Shown: positions 9,004-19,077, counted from the first letter of the stretch. The stretch: 64,000 bases of DNA from Flavisolibacter longurius (GCA_013327885.1 JABUMY010000022.1:1-64000); one strand, 5' to 3'. A program made the numbers and translations. The notes: generated by a model from the sequence alone, not told the origin.

Positions 9004-9197
9004 TTGCAGATTAGTTTTATAAAAGCAAGTCCGGGTAAGATTTTTTCAAAAAAATTTTTAGGCCGGCAATTGAGCAGCGCTATCGGCTAAATGGCATTCT
9101 TCGCCTGTGAACCTGGCAGTATTACCGGTCAGTTTTGTTTAGGAGGTAATTCTCGCTTTCTGCTAAGGATAAATCCTTAAATAGTTATCCACAAATG

Positions 9198-9229
9198 CTT
9201 GCAGTATAGGGAAACCCTTATTATGTTTG
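9198..9229 (+). promoter_or_regulatory. Bacteroidota-type promoter before the first T9SS gene
   Basis: CTTG at 9198-9201 (consensus TTTG) and TATGTTTG at 9222-9229 (consensus TAnnTTTG) are 20 bp apart, the spacing expected for the Bacteroidota primary sigma factor. It would give a leader of about 55 nt for the gene at 9290. The rest of the 9004-9289 gap shows nothing else. Confidence 0.5.
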
Positions 9230-9289
9230 CACTCATCCGTAGTATTTGTTGAATGAACACCTGGTATTCTTCAAATCAACTGTATCACT

Positions 9290-12200
9290 ATGAAAAAACT
9301 TTTACTCACTGCCATCGCTGTATACTGTGCGTTAGTTTCCTTTGCACAGGTTCCCATTTTATATTATGACTTTGAACCCAATGCTTCCCGAAGCAGTAGT
9401 GGTGAGGTTACGCCGGAATTTGGTGTGAACAACGGGAACAGCAACTTCTTACAAAAAGACCTGGCCGGATTTGGTTATACAAACGGCGCTGGCGCTTTAT
9501 ATGGTGGCAATGCCGGTCGAGCGGTTACGGCAGAGGGCTGGCCAGTTCTGAATTTTAACCCGGGTGCAAGCGCATCCCGGTATTTCCAGTTTACGGTAAA
9601 CACACAGGGTTTTAGCAGCCTTAGTTTGAGTTTTGAGCACATGCGCGGCTTCTCCGGTCCCCAGGCCATTGGTGTTACGTATAGCATTGATGGTGTAAAC
9701 TTTACTACCCTGCCTTCCAAGTCAACGGATCTTTCTTATACTTCCTATACAGAAGCCTTGCCGGCACAAGCAGAAAACAGGAGCGCAGTCACCATTCGTA
9801 TTTACGGTTATTTTTCGGTGACAACAGTGGCTAATCTTTCCATTGATAATGTGGAGATTCTTGCGTCAACGATAACGGGTGTAAAAACGATCCCTGATCT
9901 TGATCATTTTGGTTTTTGTCTTACTTCCGGTAAAACGTACACGCCGACCATTAACGCCTTAACAATTGCTGGCAGTGGCGCCATTTGTACATTGAATAGC
10001 AAATTGAAATTAGGCACAACGCTCCGGGTTACAGACAAAGCCGTTTTTAGTTGTGGAACCAATGCTTCATTTCCGGGTAATGGTGGTACGGTGCGTATAG
10101 AGGATGCATCTGTTCTTCAGGTAAACTCTTTAAGCGCACAGGGTGGACTGAAAGCGACGCTGGGCAATAACAATGTTGTTTTCACCCCCTTGGCCATTTT
10201 AGAATTTGCCGGTGACGGCGAACAATACCTGGAAGGGATGACGGTGGTAGGAAATCTTTCCATCGATAACAACAAAGGGGTAAAACTGGTAGGCGAAGTG
10301 GTGGTAAACGGTAACCTGCTGTTGAACAAAGGAACCCTGGATGCAGGTACGTACAAATTAACGGTAAGCGGCAACCTGGTTGCCGATATCGGGAAAATAA
10401 ACGCATCAAAAAATGAGATCGTACTGAATGGAACGAAGCTTCAAACCATTTCCAAAGGAACGTTTTTTGGCAACCTCAATAACCTGATGGTCAACAACGC
10501 TGCCGGTGTATCTGCCAGTACAGACCTCACCATTGCCGGGACATTGACCCTGGCCAATGGAACCTTAACGATCAACAACCACAGGCTGGTTTTAACGGGC
10601 GGATTAAACCGGTGGTCGGGGCAAGTCAATGCACTTAGCGGCACAGTTGTTTTCCAGGCTACGTATGGTCAGTCCCTGCCATCAGCTTTTTTCACCAACA
10701 GCACCATCTTTAATCTGGAAGCAAGAAACGGTTCCAACATAACCTTACAAGGGTCTCTGACCGTTACCAACAATTTGATCCTGGCATCCAGTCCGTTTTA
10801 TGTGGGTAGCAATACGTTAACGCTGCTGGGCAGCCTGGAAAGAACTACCGGGCAATTAGAACTGGCTAATGGCACCCTTGTTTTTGCCGGCACACAAACG
10901 CAAAACCTGCCGGCGGGAAGCGTGATTGGTTACAATGAGCCGGGATGCGGCACCATCAGTCGGCTGACGGTGAACAATGCAGCTGGCGTTACCATGCATT
11001 CCGGCCAGCTTATTTCCAGTGCGTTGAATTTGCAAAAAGGTCACCTGAACCTGAATGGGAACATGTTGTTTCTGAATGCGCCGGTTACAGGGACTGGTGT
11101 GTTACGGGGGTCTGCGGCTTCGGGTATAACCGTAAAAACAGGGCAGAATATCGGTACGCTGAATTTTGACCAAACAACAGACGGCACCACCAATGCCTTG
11201 TCGACAATGGATCTATTTTGGGGTACGGTTACATTGGGTTCTAAGCTAAATGTGTATACCGGTATTACCATGGAATGGGCAACGCTTGATTTGGCAGGTA
11301 AAAACCTGGTGCTTAAATCCAATGCAACCAAAACTGCCTATCTGGGCGAGGTAAAAGGAACGTTGACCGGTGAGACCAATGTGACAATAGAGCGGTTTTC
11401 CCCCGCCTGGGCAAACCGTCGCTACCGGGTGATGACAGTTCCTGTAACAGGGATAACGATCAACCAGGCCTGGCAGGAAGGAGTAAAATGGAACGGTGAG
11501 GGGTCGCCTCAATCCACAGGATTTGGTACCCTCATTACAGGGCAGTCCCAGGGCAACGCCACTAACGCTAACAAAAATGGTTTTGATTTTTGGACGGCGA
11601 TTGCCGGCGGCTCTGCATCGGTACGGCAGTACGTTGCTGGTGCCAACAGTTCACAGGCAACCTGGCAACCCGTTGCGTCAACATTGGCACCAAATGCATT
11701 CGATCAGCACCAGGCCTACTTGTTATTTATTCGTGGCGACCGTACAGTCTATGCAGGTACATCTCCCGGTGCAGCTACAGTAAGAGGTAACGGTAAGCTG
11801 AAAAAAGGCAGTTTTACCATCCCCGTTGCAGCCAAACAAACACATACATTGATCGGTAATCCTTACGCAGCACCGCTGGACTTTAAGGCTGTGTACGATG
11901 CCAATAGCAATAAAATTCAACCCTATTTCTGGATATGGCAAGCCTCCTTGGGCACCGGTACCGGTGGCTATGTACTGGTACGGCCGGTATCTCCGGGAAG
12001 TACGCTGTACGAAGCCATCCCGGGCAACGGCTCAAAATCGGCTGCCAACCGGATCATTCACTCCGGCGAAGGCATTTTTGTGGTACCAGCCGCAGGTGCC
12101 TCTGCTTCAAACTCAATAACGATTCACGAGTCGCACAAAACTACCACCACACCCACAGTGTCGGTGTTCCGGCAGGCGGGTGCCGAAGAGCCGGCAAAGG

Positions 12201-13174
12201 TTTATGTCAACATGCTGACCGGTGGCACGGAAAATACCTTGCTGGATGGCGTTATGGCACAGTACACCGATAACGGAACTAGTGGCGGTGTAGGCAAAGC
12301 ACAAAACAATACCGAAAACCTTTCTATCCTTAAAAACGGCAGTGATGTGATCATTACCTCCAATGTGGTAAGTACAACGCTGGATACCTTAAAATTACGC
12401 ATGTGGAACACGGTTAACCGGTCGTATAAACTTGAATTGCGCAGCGAAAATTTTAGCGATCTTGGCGCCATGCCCGTGTTGGTGGATAGATTCCTGAATA
12501 CAGAAACGCCGATTACGGATGGCAGCGTAGCAACTGTTTATGCTTTCACGGTTACATCGGATGCTGCTTCCAAAGACCAGCAGCGTTTTTACATTGCCTT
12601 TAAGGAAAACAAAACCTTGCCTTTGGTGATTACCAGCATAACAGCAGAAGTAAAAGCAGCCGAACAGATTGTGGTGAAATGGAGGGCTGCCGATGAATCT
12701 GGAATTCAGTCTTATCAATTGGAAAGGTCATTTGATGGGACTGCATTTCATCCGCTGGCCGCCTTGGCTGCCCGTTCCGGTGCAGGTGACCAGTCTTATG
12801 ATTTTATAGATACAGAGGCAGCTTCTTTGAATTTTTACAGGGTGAAAATGACGGGAACAAACGGCAAGGTGAAATATTCCGATATTGTAAAAGCGGTGAT
12901 TCATAAACCGGCAGAAGGGTTTACAGTCTATCCAAATCCGGTCACTGGTACATCGGTCAATCTCCGGTTTCAAAACAAGCAAAAAGGAGAATACACCTGG
13001 GTGCTTTACAACATGACAGGGCAGGTTGTTCTCTCCAGGGCTGTTCATCATACCGGGGGAAACACTACCCATAAGGTATCCTTGACAGAAGCGGTACGCC
13101 CAGGTAATTACAAACTTGAGATCAGGAACGAGAAGGGCGTTAACGAATACGTCAGCGTCAGTGTGCTGAAATAA
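9290..13174 (+). CDS. Giant T9SS-secreted surface protein A
   Basis: A 1294-residue secreted protein. Residues 1-20 are a signal peptide (ALVSFAQ end). Residues about 21-190 look like a beta-sandwich ending in SIDNVEIL. Residues about 200-690 are beta-solenoid-like, with repeated strands of the type GNLLLNKGTLDAGTYKLTVSG. From residue 698 (VTIERF) begins the constant tail shared with three genes downstream: RRYRVMTVPV, INQAWQEG, FGTLITGQ, GFDFWTAIAGG, LLFIRGDR, HTLIGNPYAAPLDF, SGEGIFVVPAAG. An FN3-like segment (about 1110-1205) follows, then a type A sorting domain (VYPNPVTG near 1212). The sorting domain implies export by T9SS and anchoring at or release from the cell surface. Biochemical function unknown; adhesion or matrix roles are guesses. 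A promoter (9198) and a terminator (13203) make it its own transcription unit. Confidence 0.85.
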   Translation: MKKLLLTAIAVYCALVSFAQVPILYYDFEPNASRSSSGEVTPEFGVNNGNSNFLQKDLAGFGYTNGAGALYGGNAGRAVTAEGWPVLNFNPGASASRYFQFTVNTQGFSSLSLSFEHMRGFSGPQAIGVTYSIDGVNFTTLPSKSTDLSYTSYTEALPAQAENRSAVTIRIYGYFSVTTVANLSIDNVEILASTITGVKTIPDLDHFGFCLTSGKTYTPTINALTIAGSGAICTLNSKLKLGTTLRVTDKAVFSCGTNASFPGNGGTVRIEDASVLQVNSLSAQGGLKATLGNNNVVFTPLAILEFAGDGEQYLEGMTVVGNLSIDNNKGVKLVGEVVVNGNLLLNKGTLDAGTYKLTVSGNLVADIGKINASKNEIVLNGTKLQTISKGTFFGNLNNLMVNNAAGVSASTDLTIAGTLTLANGTLTINNHRLVLTGGLNRWSGQVNALSGTVVFQATYGQSLPSAFFTNSTIFNLEARNGSNITLQGSLTVTNNLILASSPFYVGSNTLTLLGSLERTTGQLELANGTLVFAGTQTQNLPAGSVIGYNEPGCGTISRLTVNNAAGVTMHSGQLISSALNLQKGHLNLNGNMLFLNAPVTGTGVLRGSAASGITVKTGQNIGTLNFDQTTDGTTNALSTMDLFWGTVTLGSKLNVYTGITMEWATLDLAGKNLVLKSNATKTAYLGEVKGTLTGETNVTIERFSPAWANRRYRVMTVPVTGITINQAWQEGVKWNGEGSPQSTGFGTLITGQSQGNATNANKNGFDFWTAIAGGSASVRQYVAGANSSQATWQPVASTLAPNAFDQHQAYLLFIRGDRTVYAGTSPGAATVRGNGKLKKGSFTIPVAAKQTHTLIGNPYAAPLDFKAVYDANSNKIQPYFWIWQASLGTGTGGYVLVRPVSPGSTLYEAIPGNGSKSAANRIIHSGEGIFVVPAAGASASNSITIHESHKTTTTPTVSVFRQAGAEEPAKVYVNMLTGGTENTLLDGVMAQYTDNGTSGGVGKAQNNTENLSILKNGSDVIITSNVVSTTLDTLKLRMWNTVNRSYKLELRSENFSDLGAMPVLVDRFLNTETPITDGSVATVYAFTVTSDAASKDQQRFYIAFKENKTLPLVITSITAEVKAAEQIVVKWRAADESGIQSYQLERSFDGTAFHPLAALAARSGAGDQSYDFIDTEAASLNFYRVKMTGTNGKVKYSDIVKAVIHKPAEGFTVYPNPVTGTSVNLRFQNKQKGEYTWVLYNMTGQVVLSRAVHHTGGNTTHKVSLTEAVRPGNYKLEIRNEKGVNEYVSVSVLK

Positions 13175-13202
13175 AGTAAGTTCTCCCTAAGAAGAAGAGC
13201 AT

Positions 13203-13245
13203 AAAAGGAGCCGAAGGCAATTGATCGCGGCTCCTTTTATTTTTA
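13203..13245 (+). terminator. Rho-independent terminator after T9SS gene A
   Basis: An 11-bp perfect stem (AAAAGGAGCCG at 13203-13213, CGGCTCCTTTT at 13228-13238) with a 14-nt loop is followed by ATTTTTAG. It lies 28 bp after the stop codon. The A-rich left arm could also end a minus-strand transcript. Confidence 0.85.
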
Positions 13246-13254
13246 GCGACAGGC

Positions 13255-13286
13255 TTTGCAAACCGGTCATATTTCTGCTATATTTG
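13255..13286 (+). promoter_or_regulatory. Near-consensus Bacteroidota promoter
   Basis: TTTG at 13255-13258 and TATATTTG at 13279-13286 match both the -33 and -7 elements exactly, with a 20-bp spacer. Transcription would start near 13291-13293, only about 12 nt before the ATG at 13304 of the small PID-CTERM-like gene. Confidence 0.7.
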
Positions 13287-13303
13287 AACACAAATCTCCG
13301 GGA

Positions 13304-13570
13304 ATGAGGCAAGGGAAGAAATATCGTATGTTGTTTGGTTTCGGCCTGGCAATAATGCTGTGTAGCGTGCAAGCGGTACAGGCACAGGATGATCCCCCAC
13401 CGCCATCTACCTGTCTTCCCGGAGACCCTGATTACGATCCCCGCTTATGTGTGCCAATTGATGGCGGACTGGCTTTTTTATTGATGGCAGGTGTAGGTTA
13501 TGGTGTCTTAAAAAACCGGTCCACTAACCGCAAAGAACAAAACGAGCCCTCCACGCCAACCGATATATGA
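13304..13570 (+). CDS. Small secreted protein with PID-CTERM-like tail
   Basis: An 88-residue protein. MRQGKKYR is a basic leader before the hydrophobic segment LFGFGLAIMLCSVQAVQAQ, a signal peptide. The short mature part is proline-rich (DDPPPPS) with two cysteines. It ends in VPIDGGLAFLLMAGVGYGVL followed by KNR and a charged tail. This P-I-D-G-G-L motif, transmembrane stretch and basic end resembles what is annotated as a PID-CTERM sorting domain in Bacteroidota; that match is from memory. Such tails are thought to be cleaved or retained by a sorting enzyme in the inner membrane. No candidate sorting enzyme is in the window. An ATG at 13328 is an alternative start. The gene has its own promoter and sits between two giant T9SS genes. 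Confidence 0.65.
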   Translation: MRQGKKYRMLFGFGLAIMLCSVQAVQAQDDPPPPSTCLPGDPDYDPRLCVPIDGGLAFLLMAGVGYGVLKNRSTNRKEQNEPSTPTDI

Positions 13571-14007
13571 TCTGGGTTTATTCGGCCAACCTTTTACAGT
13601 AAACTTTACTTTGGTTTTAAGGAGAGATGCCATATTGTTACAGATAAACTCCTTTCCTGCAACATGCTGGTGGAAATTTGTTGCATTACAGATACCGAAA
13701 GGGCACTGTTATTTACTCCGCTAAATTGTTCATATTCCGATGGCCCAGGAGTTCGGATGAAAAATAAACCAATAAATAATTAATTATATATAAATTCGTT
13801 TTTGTGCTTCTGTTCTTGTCTCTTGCACACAATGCCGATATCCCGGTATTCAGAATAACCTGCTGACCCTTTTGATACAATGAGAATGTTCTGACGATCA
13901 AGTCTTGGTATTACTGCTTATTCTTATTCCAGTTCCCTACGGATAACCATTGGCTAACCACCAGTAAGCAACCAAACAAACCAAACCAAACCAAACCACT
14001 GCCAGTC
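13571..14007 (+). other. Intergenic region before T9SS gene B
   Basis: No gene is supported in these 437 bp. An AT-rich stretch with TAATTATATATAAA lies at 13780-13793. A CCAAA pentamer run occupies 13972-13997, directly before the start codon. I find no promoter matching both Bacteroidota elements and no terminator for the small gene upstream. Confidence 0.5.
13972..13997. repeat. CCAAA pentanucleotide repeat in the leader of T9SS gene B
   Basis: One CCAAA unit, an imperfect CAAA, three perfect CCAAA units and a partial CC end 10 bp before the ATG at 14008. A change in unit number would alter the spacing of the ribosome-loading region by 5 nt without changing the protein. Confidence 0.7.
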
Positions 14008-17000
14008 ATGAAACTGCCTGCTTATCCACTTCTACTAATTGTAGCCTGTGCTGCAATGCCATCGGTTTCAACATCAGCCCAACAAAACATCACTGTTCTC
14101 AACACACCAGTCATACAGGACTTCAATGCATTGCCGGCAACCGGGAATGCTCTATTCGCTACCGGTGGGATATTTGCAGAGGGATGGTCTTTCCTGGAAA
14201 ACGGAACCAATAAAAATGACCTTTACCAGGCAGGATCAGGTACTTCCGCCACCGGTGATACCTATAGTTTTGGTGCTTCGGGAATGACAGACAGGGGTTT
14301 TGGTTTCCTGCAATCGGGCAGCCTGGGTTCAATTCCGGGGTATAAATTTCAGAACAATACCGGGCAGGTGATTTCGTCGATGGTGGTAGGGTATACCGGT
14401 GAACTATGGCGACTGAGTGCGGCTCCGGACGGGTTGACCTTTTCTTATCAAGTAGGCGATGTTGCTTTGGACGAGGCACTGGGTTGGAGAACCGTGACGG
14501 CGCTGAATTTTATCACGCCGGTTACCGGCACCGGCGCTGTGGATGGAAACAGTGGTGTCAACCGCATAGTGCTAAACCCGGTTTTGATCACAGGCCTTTC
14601 ATTACCGCCGGGTGCCGTGGTCACGTTTCGTTGGGTGGATGCCACCCTGTCCAACTCTGCTGCCATGGCTATCGATGATTTTAGCCTGGTCTTGATACCT
14701 GCTTTTACCGGGTATTTTAGAAGCCGCGGCAACGGCAGCTGGAATGAGCCGGCTACTTGGGAAAACAGCCTGGATGGCAACACCTGGACTGCTGCCAGTA
14801 ATGTAGTTCCATGCAGTGAGGCCGCAGGCACAACCCTGCTGACAGGGCATGCTGTATCTGTAACAGATGACCTGGTCGCAGCAAAAATCACTGTGCAACC
14901 GGGTGGTAAGCTGGCTTGGACAGGCGGGAAGTTTTCACTCGAAGACACACCGGGCGACGACCTGGTTCTACAGGGAACGGGCAGCGAATGGGAGATGGCA
15001 GCGAACGTTATACCCGTTTTGGCGGGAACTGCTTCTGTCCGCGTAGGGTCGGGTGCCATTTTAAAATTGGCAGGCAATAACAACCTGCTGGCTTTTCACG
15101 GTAATCCCTACACGTATGCGGATAAAGCAATTTTTGAGTACAGTCACACAACCGCTCCAATTATCGCCGGCCCTTTTTTTAGTTCCCAGGAAAATGGCGC
15201 CATACCTGTTTTTCGTTACAATTCACCGCTTACAACCGCAATTGGCAACAGCAGCGCCACAACCATCAACGGAAGTGTGGAGGTGGCTGCCGGACGGACC
15301 TTTAACCTGAATGGTGTCAGTGGGCCACTCATTATCCGCAATGGAATCGCGGGAGATGGCAATTTGAGTTCGGGAGCAGTCATTCAGCTAACAGGCAGTA
15401 CGGCCATACTGGGCGGAGCAGGCACGCTAAATTCAAATCTTTCTATACTGCAGGGCTGCACCACAACCTTAATATCCAATAGAGTGGTATCCAATAACAG
15501 GACATTGTCTGTAAGTGGAATTTTGGATGCGGGTACACGGCAACTGCGCACATCATCAGGTACAGCGACGTTGAATATAAATAGTACGGGTACGGTCAGG
15601 ACGGCAAATGCAGCAGGGTTGATTGCCGAAACGGGCTCCTTAAAAACAGGAAATTTTTCGCTAAGTCTTGCGCCGGGTTCCACGGTCGAATACAATGCAC
15701 CGGGAAACCAGGACCTGACGGTTACAAATATACCGGCTTATCAAAACCTGGTTATCTCCGGTACAGGAATAAAAACGGCACAAAGCGGTGGTAACCTAAT
15801 TGTGCAAGGGGCCTGCAGGATCGAATCCGGCGCCACCTTCGCCCTTTCCGGCAATGCAGCGGAAAACCTCTACCTGAACAACAATGCTTTGCTACAGGTA
15901 TTGCCCGGTGGCACCTTCGACAACGGTGGTGAAAGCAGTATCACATCTTCCAGCGGCACACCTTCCATTAGCATCGCTGGTACATTTATAACAAGAGACA
16001 GGCAGGGATTTATTGGCACCGGCGCCGCCATTCCAACCATTAACCCACAACTCCTGGCCGGTTCGTTGATAGACTTCGGCTGTGCCGGCGACCAATCCAT
16101 CCAGGCTACGCTGACCTACGAAAATCTTTCCTGCAGTGGGACAGGCATCAAAACACCATCCAATGCAATAGCGGTCAACGGCACAATTTACACAAGTGGT
16201 GCTGCGGTGCTAGATGGTACGTCTCATACCATCGGTGGAACAACCACCAACCTGGTTATGAAACAGAGCAGCCGGCTGATAGTTGGAAGCACCGGTACCC
16301 AGCCTGCGATGGGTGGCATGTATACCTTGTCACCAGGAACAGCGATCGAATTTGCCAATAACAACCTTACCACCGCCACCATGCGACAGGGAAACCCTGT
16401 GATTCAATATGCAAATGTTGAAATAGCCGGCAACAATGTAACCGCACCCTTGTCAGGCATCACCCTGCAAGCCGGTGCTACCCTGCAAGTAAAAAGCGGT
16501 GGGACCCTGAAATTGTCATCGGTAAATGGTTTGTATGCAACCGCAAACGCGGCTGTGCTGAGTCTAAATAACCCGGCTATAGACCTGCAGCCCGGTTCAA
16601 CGGTGGAATATAACGGGGCGGCACAAACGATTACTACAGCCTTTCCCTATAGCAGCCTCACGATCGCCGGTTCAGGTAACAAAACGGCGCTTGCCGCACC
16701 AATAATCAATCAACGGTGCACCCGAAGCGGCACTGCAGAATGGGCAGGGGCCAGTCCGGTCTATGCAGCAGGAGCTTCATTGGTTTACGCAGATGGCGAG
16801 GCAAGCAGAACCTATACACCAGGTTTGGAATGGCCGGTAGCATCGCCACCCCAAAATATCACGGTGAATTTAACGGGCACGGGTTCACCTTTAGTAAGGC
16901 TGGCAACGAACCGGCAGGTTGCAGGAAATCTTACCCTGGCAGCCGGTGCACTAAGTCTCGAAGGTTTTCACCTGGAGGTGACGGGCAGCATTATGGGCAA

Positions 17001-19077
17001 TGGCACCTTAAACGGTTCGGAAACGTCAGCCCTTACCCTGCATGGAGGCGTATCGAACCTCCAGTTTACGCAGGTAGCAGATGGCACATCCAACGCTCTA
17101 GGAAATCTGGTGATCAGGAGCGGAAACATAACACTTGGCAACAAGCTGCAACTCTATAACGTGTTGGACCTGGCTGGCGGCACGCTTGATCTTGCGGATA
17201 AAAACCTGGTACTAAAGTCTGGCCCAACCCAAACCGCCCGGGTGACGGAGCGAAAAGGAATTTTGCTCGGCGCTACCCGGGTCACGGTAGAACGGTTTGT
17301 CAAGGGTGCTTTCAACCGTCGCTGGCGATTGCTGACGGCACCGGTAAGCGCCACCACCATCAACGAGGCTTGGCAGGAAGGTCGCACCTGGAATGGGGGA
17401 GGACCCGACAACCTTTCTCCCGGCTATGGCACCCTCATCACGGGGCAGGAGCAAGGTTCGGCAGCAGCCGCTAATGCAAAAGGTTTTGACTTTTGGCCTG
17501 GGATCGCCAGTGGCCAAGCTTCCATCCGCAGGTACCTGGGCAGCAGCAATTTTACAGCGGCTTCCTGGCAGCCACTTCCTTCCACATTCACAGCAGGTTT
17601 TACCTACGGCGAAGCCTACCTGTTGTTTGTCCGGGGCGATCGTTCGGTTACCTCGGTAGGCGGTGGAACAGTGTTAAGGGCAACAGGGGCTTTAAAGGAA
17701 AATTTCGAGTATACGATTCCAATCAATCCATCGCAATCGCATACGGTAATCGGCAATCCATTTGCGTCACCCCTCCACTTCAGGAAGATCTATGAAGAGA
17801 ACAACAACAATATCAAGCCTTATTTCTGGATCTGGCAGGCAGGTTTGTCTTCTACTGGCGGCTATGCCCTGGTAAGGCCCGAATGGGAAGGAAGTACAAC
17901 TTATGAAGTGATTCCCTATGGTGGCGGGGCTTTCACTGCAGAACCGGTGATCAGCTCCGGTGAAGGATTTTTTGTCGTGCCCTCCGGCCTGCCATCAGCA
18001 ACCAACATCAATATCAGGCAAGCCCACAAAGCGGCTGAAAGTTCCACCATTTCCGTGCTGCGGCAAACGGGTGAGGCGCCGCCAAAACTTTATATGAATC
18101 TTCATTCAACGCAGAATAGTTCAACAACCTTGCTCGACGGTATCATGTTACAATTTGGTAAACCCGGTGAAAGAGGAAATCAGGATGCCATTGCCAAAGC
18201 TGTAAACAATGGTGAAAATCTTTCGGTTTTTAGTGCAGGGAAAGACTGGTTACTTTCGGAAGCGGATTTGCCAGCACCGGGAACGGAGATCCAGCTTCGC
18301 CTATGGAACACCACCGAACGAGCTTACACATTACAGCTTCACAGCCGTGATTTCAATTGGCCGGGAGGGGCTATCTGGCTTTGGGACAGGTACATCGATA
18401 AAAGGATTCCGCTTACCTTGGGCAATGCGGTGACCGATCACCTGTTCACCATTACGTCTGATCCATCTTCCCGCGACCCGTTTCGCTTTCGGCTCATTTT
18501 TGAGGGACCTGTGAACATTCCTTTGCCCCTCCGTTTGGTAAACTTTTCGGTCAGGGAAAAAGCCGAAGGATTGAACCTGGAATGGAAAATGGAAGGCGAA
18601 GAAGACCAGGCCACTTACGAACTGGAACGGTCAGCAACAGGGTTGGCTTTCCAAAAATTGGCTACAATCAAGGCAAAGCAGGATACAGGTACCAACGGGT
18701 ACGAATTTTTGGACCGGCAACCTTTACAAAAGGCAACATATCGCCTGAAGATCTTACACCAGAGCGGGAAAGTGGAATATTCCCCGGCACTACATTATGA
18801 AAAGCGTACAGGGAGCGAACCGTCATTTGTGTATGCCAACCCGGTACGGGGCGGAAACATCCATCTGCGGGTCAATAACTTGTCCGGGGGATTGTACACC
18901 TTAACCTTGTATTCGGGTGATGGAAAAAAATGCTGGCAGCAAAAACGGGAGCACAGCGGTGGCACTACAGATTGGTCCATAGACCTTGGCCAAAGCTTGC
19001 CGGCCGCGCTTTACAAGCTGGTGATAACGTCGTCGTCCGGGAAAACAACAACCCTGCCGGTACAGGTATTGCGGTAA
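14008..19077 (+). CDS. Giant T9SS-secreted surface protein B
   Basis: A 1689-residue secreted protein. The signal peptide ends near STSAQQ. Residues about 28-235 are a beta-sandwich ending in AIDDFSLVLIP. At about 236 follows a segment with GNGSWNEPATWE and a GHAVSVTDD strand, typical of beta-solenoid starts in Bacteroidota surface proteins. The long middle (about 280-1090) is beta-solenoid-like, with repeated LQPGSTVEYNG and NLTLAAGALSLEG-type strands. The constant tail starts at residue 1092 (VTVERF): RRWRLLTAPV, INEAWQEGRTWNGGG, GYGTLITGQEQG, LLFVRGDR, HTVIGNPFASPLHF, SSGEGFFVVPSG. An FN3-like part (about 1505-1600) and the sorting domain follow. The sorting motif reads VYANPVRG instead of VYPNPVRG. 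No known catalytic motif was seen. Function unknown, probably at the cell surface. Confidence 0.85.
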   Translation: MKLPAYPLLLIVACAAMPSVSTSAQQNITVLNTPVIQDFNALPATGNALFATGGIFAEGWSFLENGTNKNDLYQAGSGTSATGDTYSFGASGMTDRGFGFLQSGSLGSIPGYKFQNNTGQVISSMVVGYTGELWRLSAAPDGLTFSYQVGDVALDEALGWRTVTALNFITPVTGTGAVDGNSGVNRIVLNPVLITGLSLPPGAVVTFRWVDATLSNSAAMAIDDFSLVLIPAFTGYFRSRGNGSWNEPATWENSLDGNTWTAASNVVPCSEAAGTTLLTGHAVSVTDDLVAAKITVQPGGKLAWTGGKFSLEDTPGDDLVLQGTGSEWEMAANVIPVLAGTASVRVGSGAILKLAGNNNLLAFHGNPYTYADKAIFEYSHTTAPIIAGPFFSSQENGAIPVFRYNSPLTTAIGNSSATTINGSVEVAAGRTFNLNGVSGPLIIRNGIAGDGNLSSGAVIQLTGSTAILGGAGTLNSNLSILQGCTTTLISNRVVSNNRTLSVSGILDAGTRQLRTSSGTATLNINSTGTVRTANAAGLIAETGSLKTGNFSLSLAPGSTVEYNAPGNQDLTVTNIPAYQNLVISGTGIKTAQSGGNLIVQGACRIESGATFALSGNAAENLYLNNNALLQVLPGGTFDNGGESSITSSSGTPSISIAGTFITRDRQGFIGTGAAIPTINPQLLAGSLIDFGCAGDQSIQATLTYENLSCSGTGIKTPSNAIAVNGTIYTSGAAVLDGTSHTIGGTTTNLVMKQSSRLIVGSTGTQPAMGGMYTLSPGTAIEFANNNLTTATMRQGNPVIQYANVEIAGNNVTAPLSGITLQAGATLQVKSGGTLKLSSVNGLYATANAAVLSLNNPAIDLQPGSTVEYNGAAQTITTAFPYSSLTIAGSGNKTALAAPIINQRCTRSGTAEWAGASPVYAAGASLVYADGEASRTYTPGLEWPVASPPQNITVNLTGTGSPLVRLATNRQVAGNLTLAAGALSLEGFHLEVTGSIMGNGTLNGSETSALTLHGGVSNLQFTQVADGTSNALGNLVIRSGNITLGNKLQLYNVLDLAGGTLDLADKNLVLKSGPTQTARVTERKGILLGATRVTVERFVKGAFNRRWRLLTAPVSATTINEAWQEGRTWNGGGPDNLSPGYGTLITGQEQGSAAAANAKGFDFWPGIASGQASIRRYLGSSNFTAASWQPLPSTFTAGFTYGEAYLLFVRGDRSVTSVGGGTVLRATGALKENFEYTIPINPSQSHTVIGNPFASPLHFRKIYEENNNNIKPYFWIWQAGLSSTGGYALVRPEWEGSTTYEVIPYGGGAFTAEPVISSGEGFFVVPSGLPSATNINIRQAHKAAESSTISVLRQTGEAPPKLYMNLHSTQNSSTTLLDGIMLQFGKPGERGNQDAIAKAVNNGENLSVFSAGKDWLLSEADLPAPGTEIQLRLWNTTERAYTLQLHSRDFNWPGGAIWLWDRYIDKRIPLTLGNAVTDHLFTITSDPSSRDPFRFRLIFEGPVNIPLPLRLVNFSVREKAEGLNLEWKMEGEEDQATYELERSATGLAFQKLATIKAKQDTGTNGYEFLDRQPLQKATYRLKILHQSGKVEYSPALHYEKRTGSEPSFVYANPVRGGNIHLRVNNLSGGLYTLTLYSGDGKKCWQQKREHSGGTTDWSIDLGQSLPAALYKLVITSSSGKTTTLPVQVLR

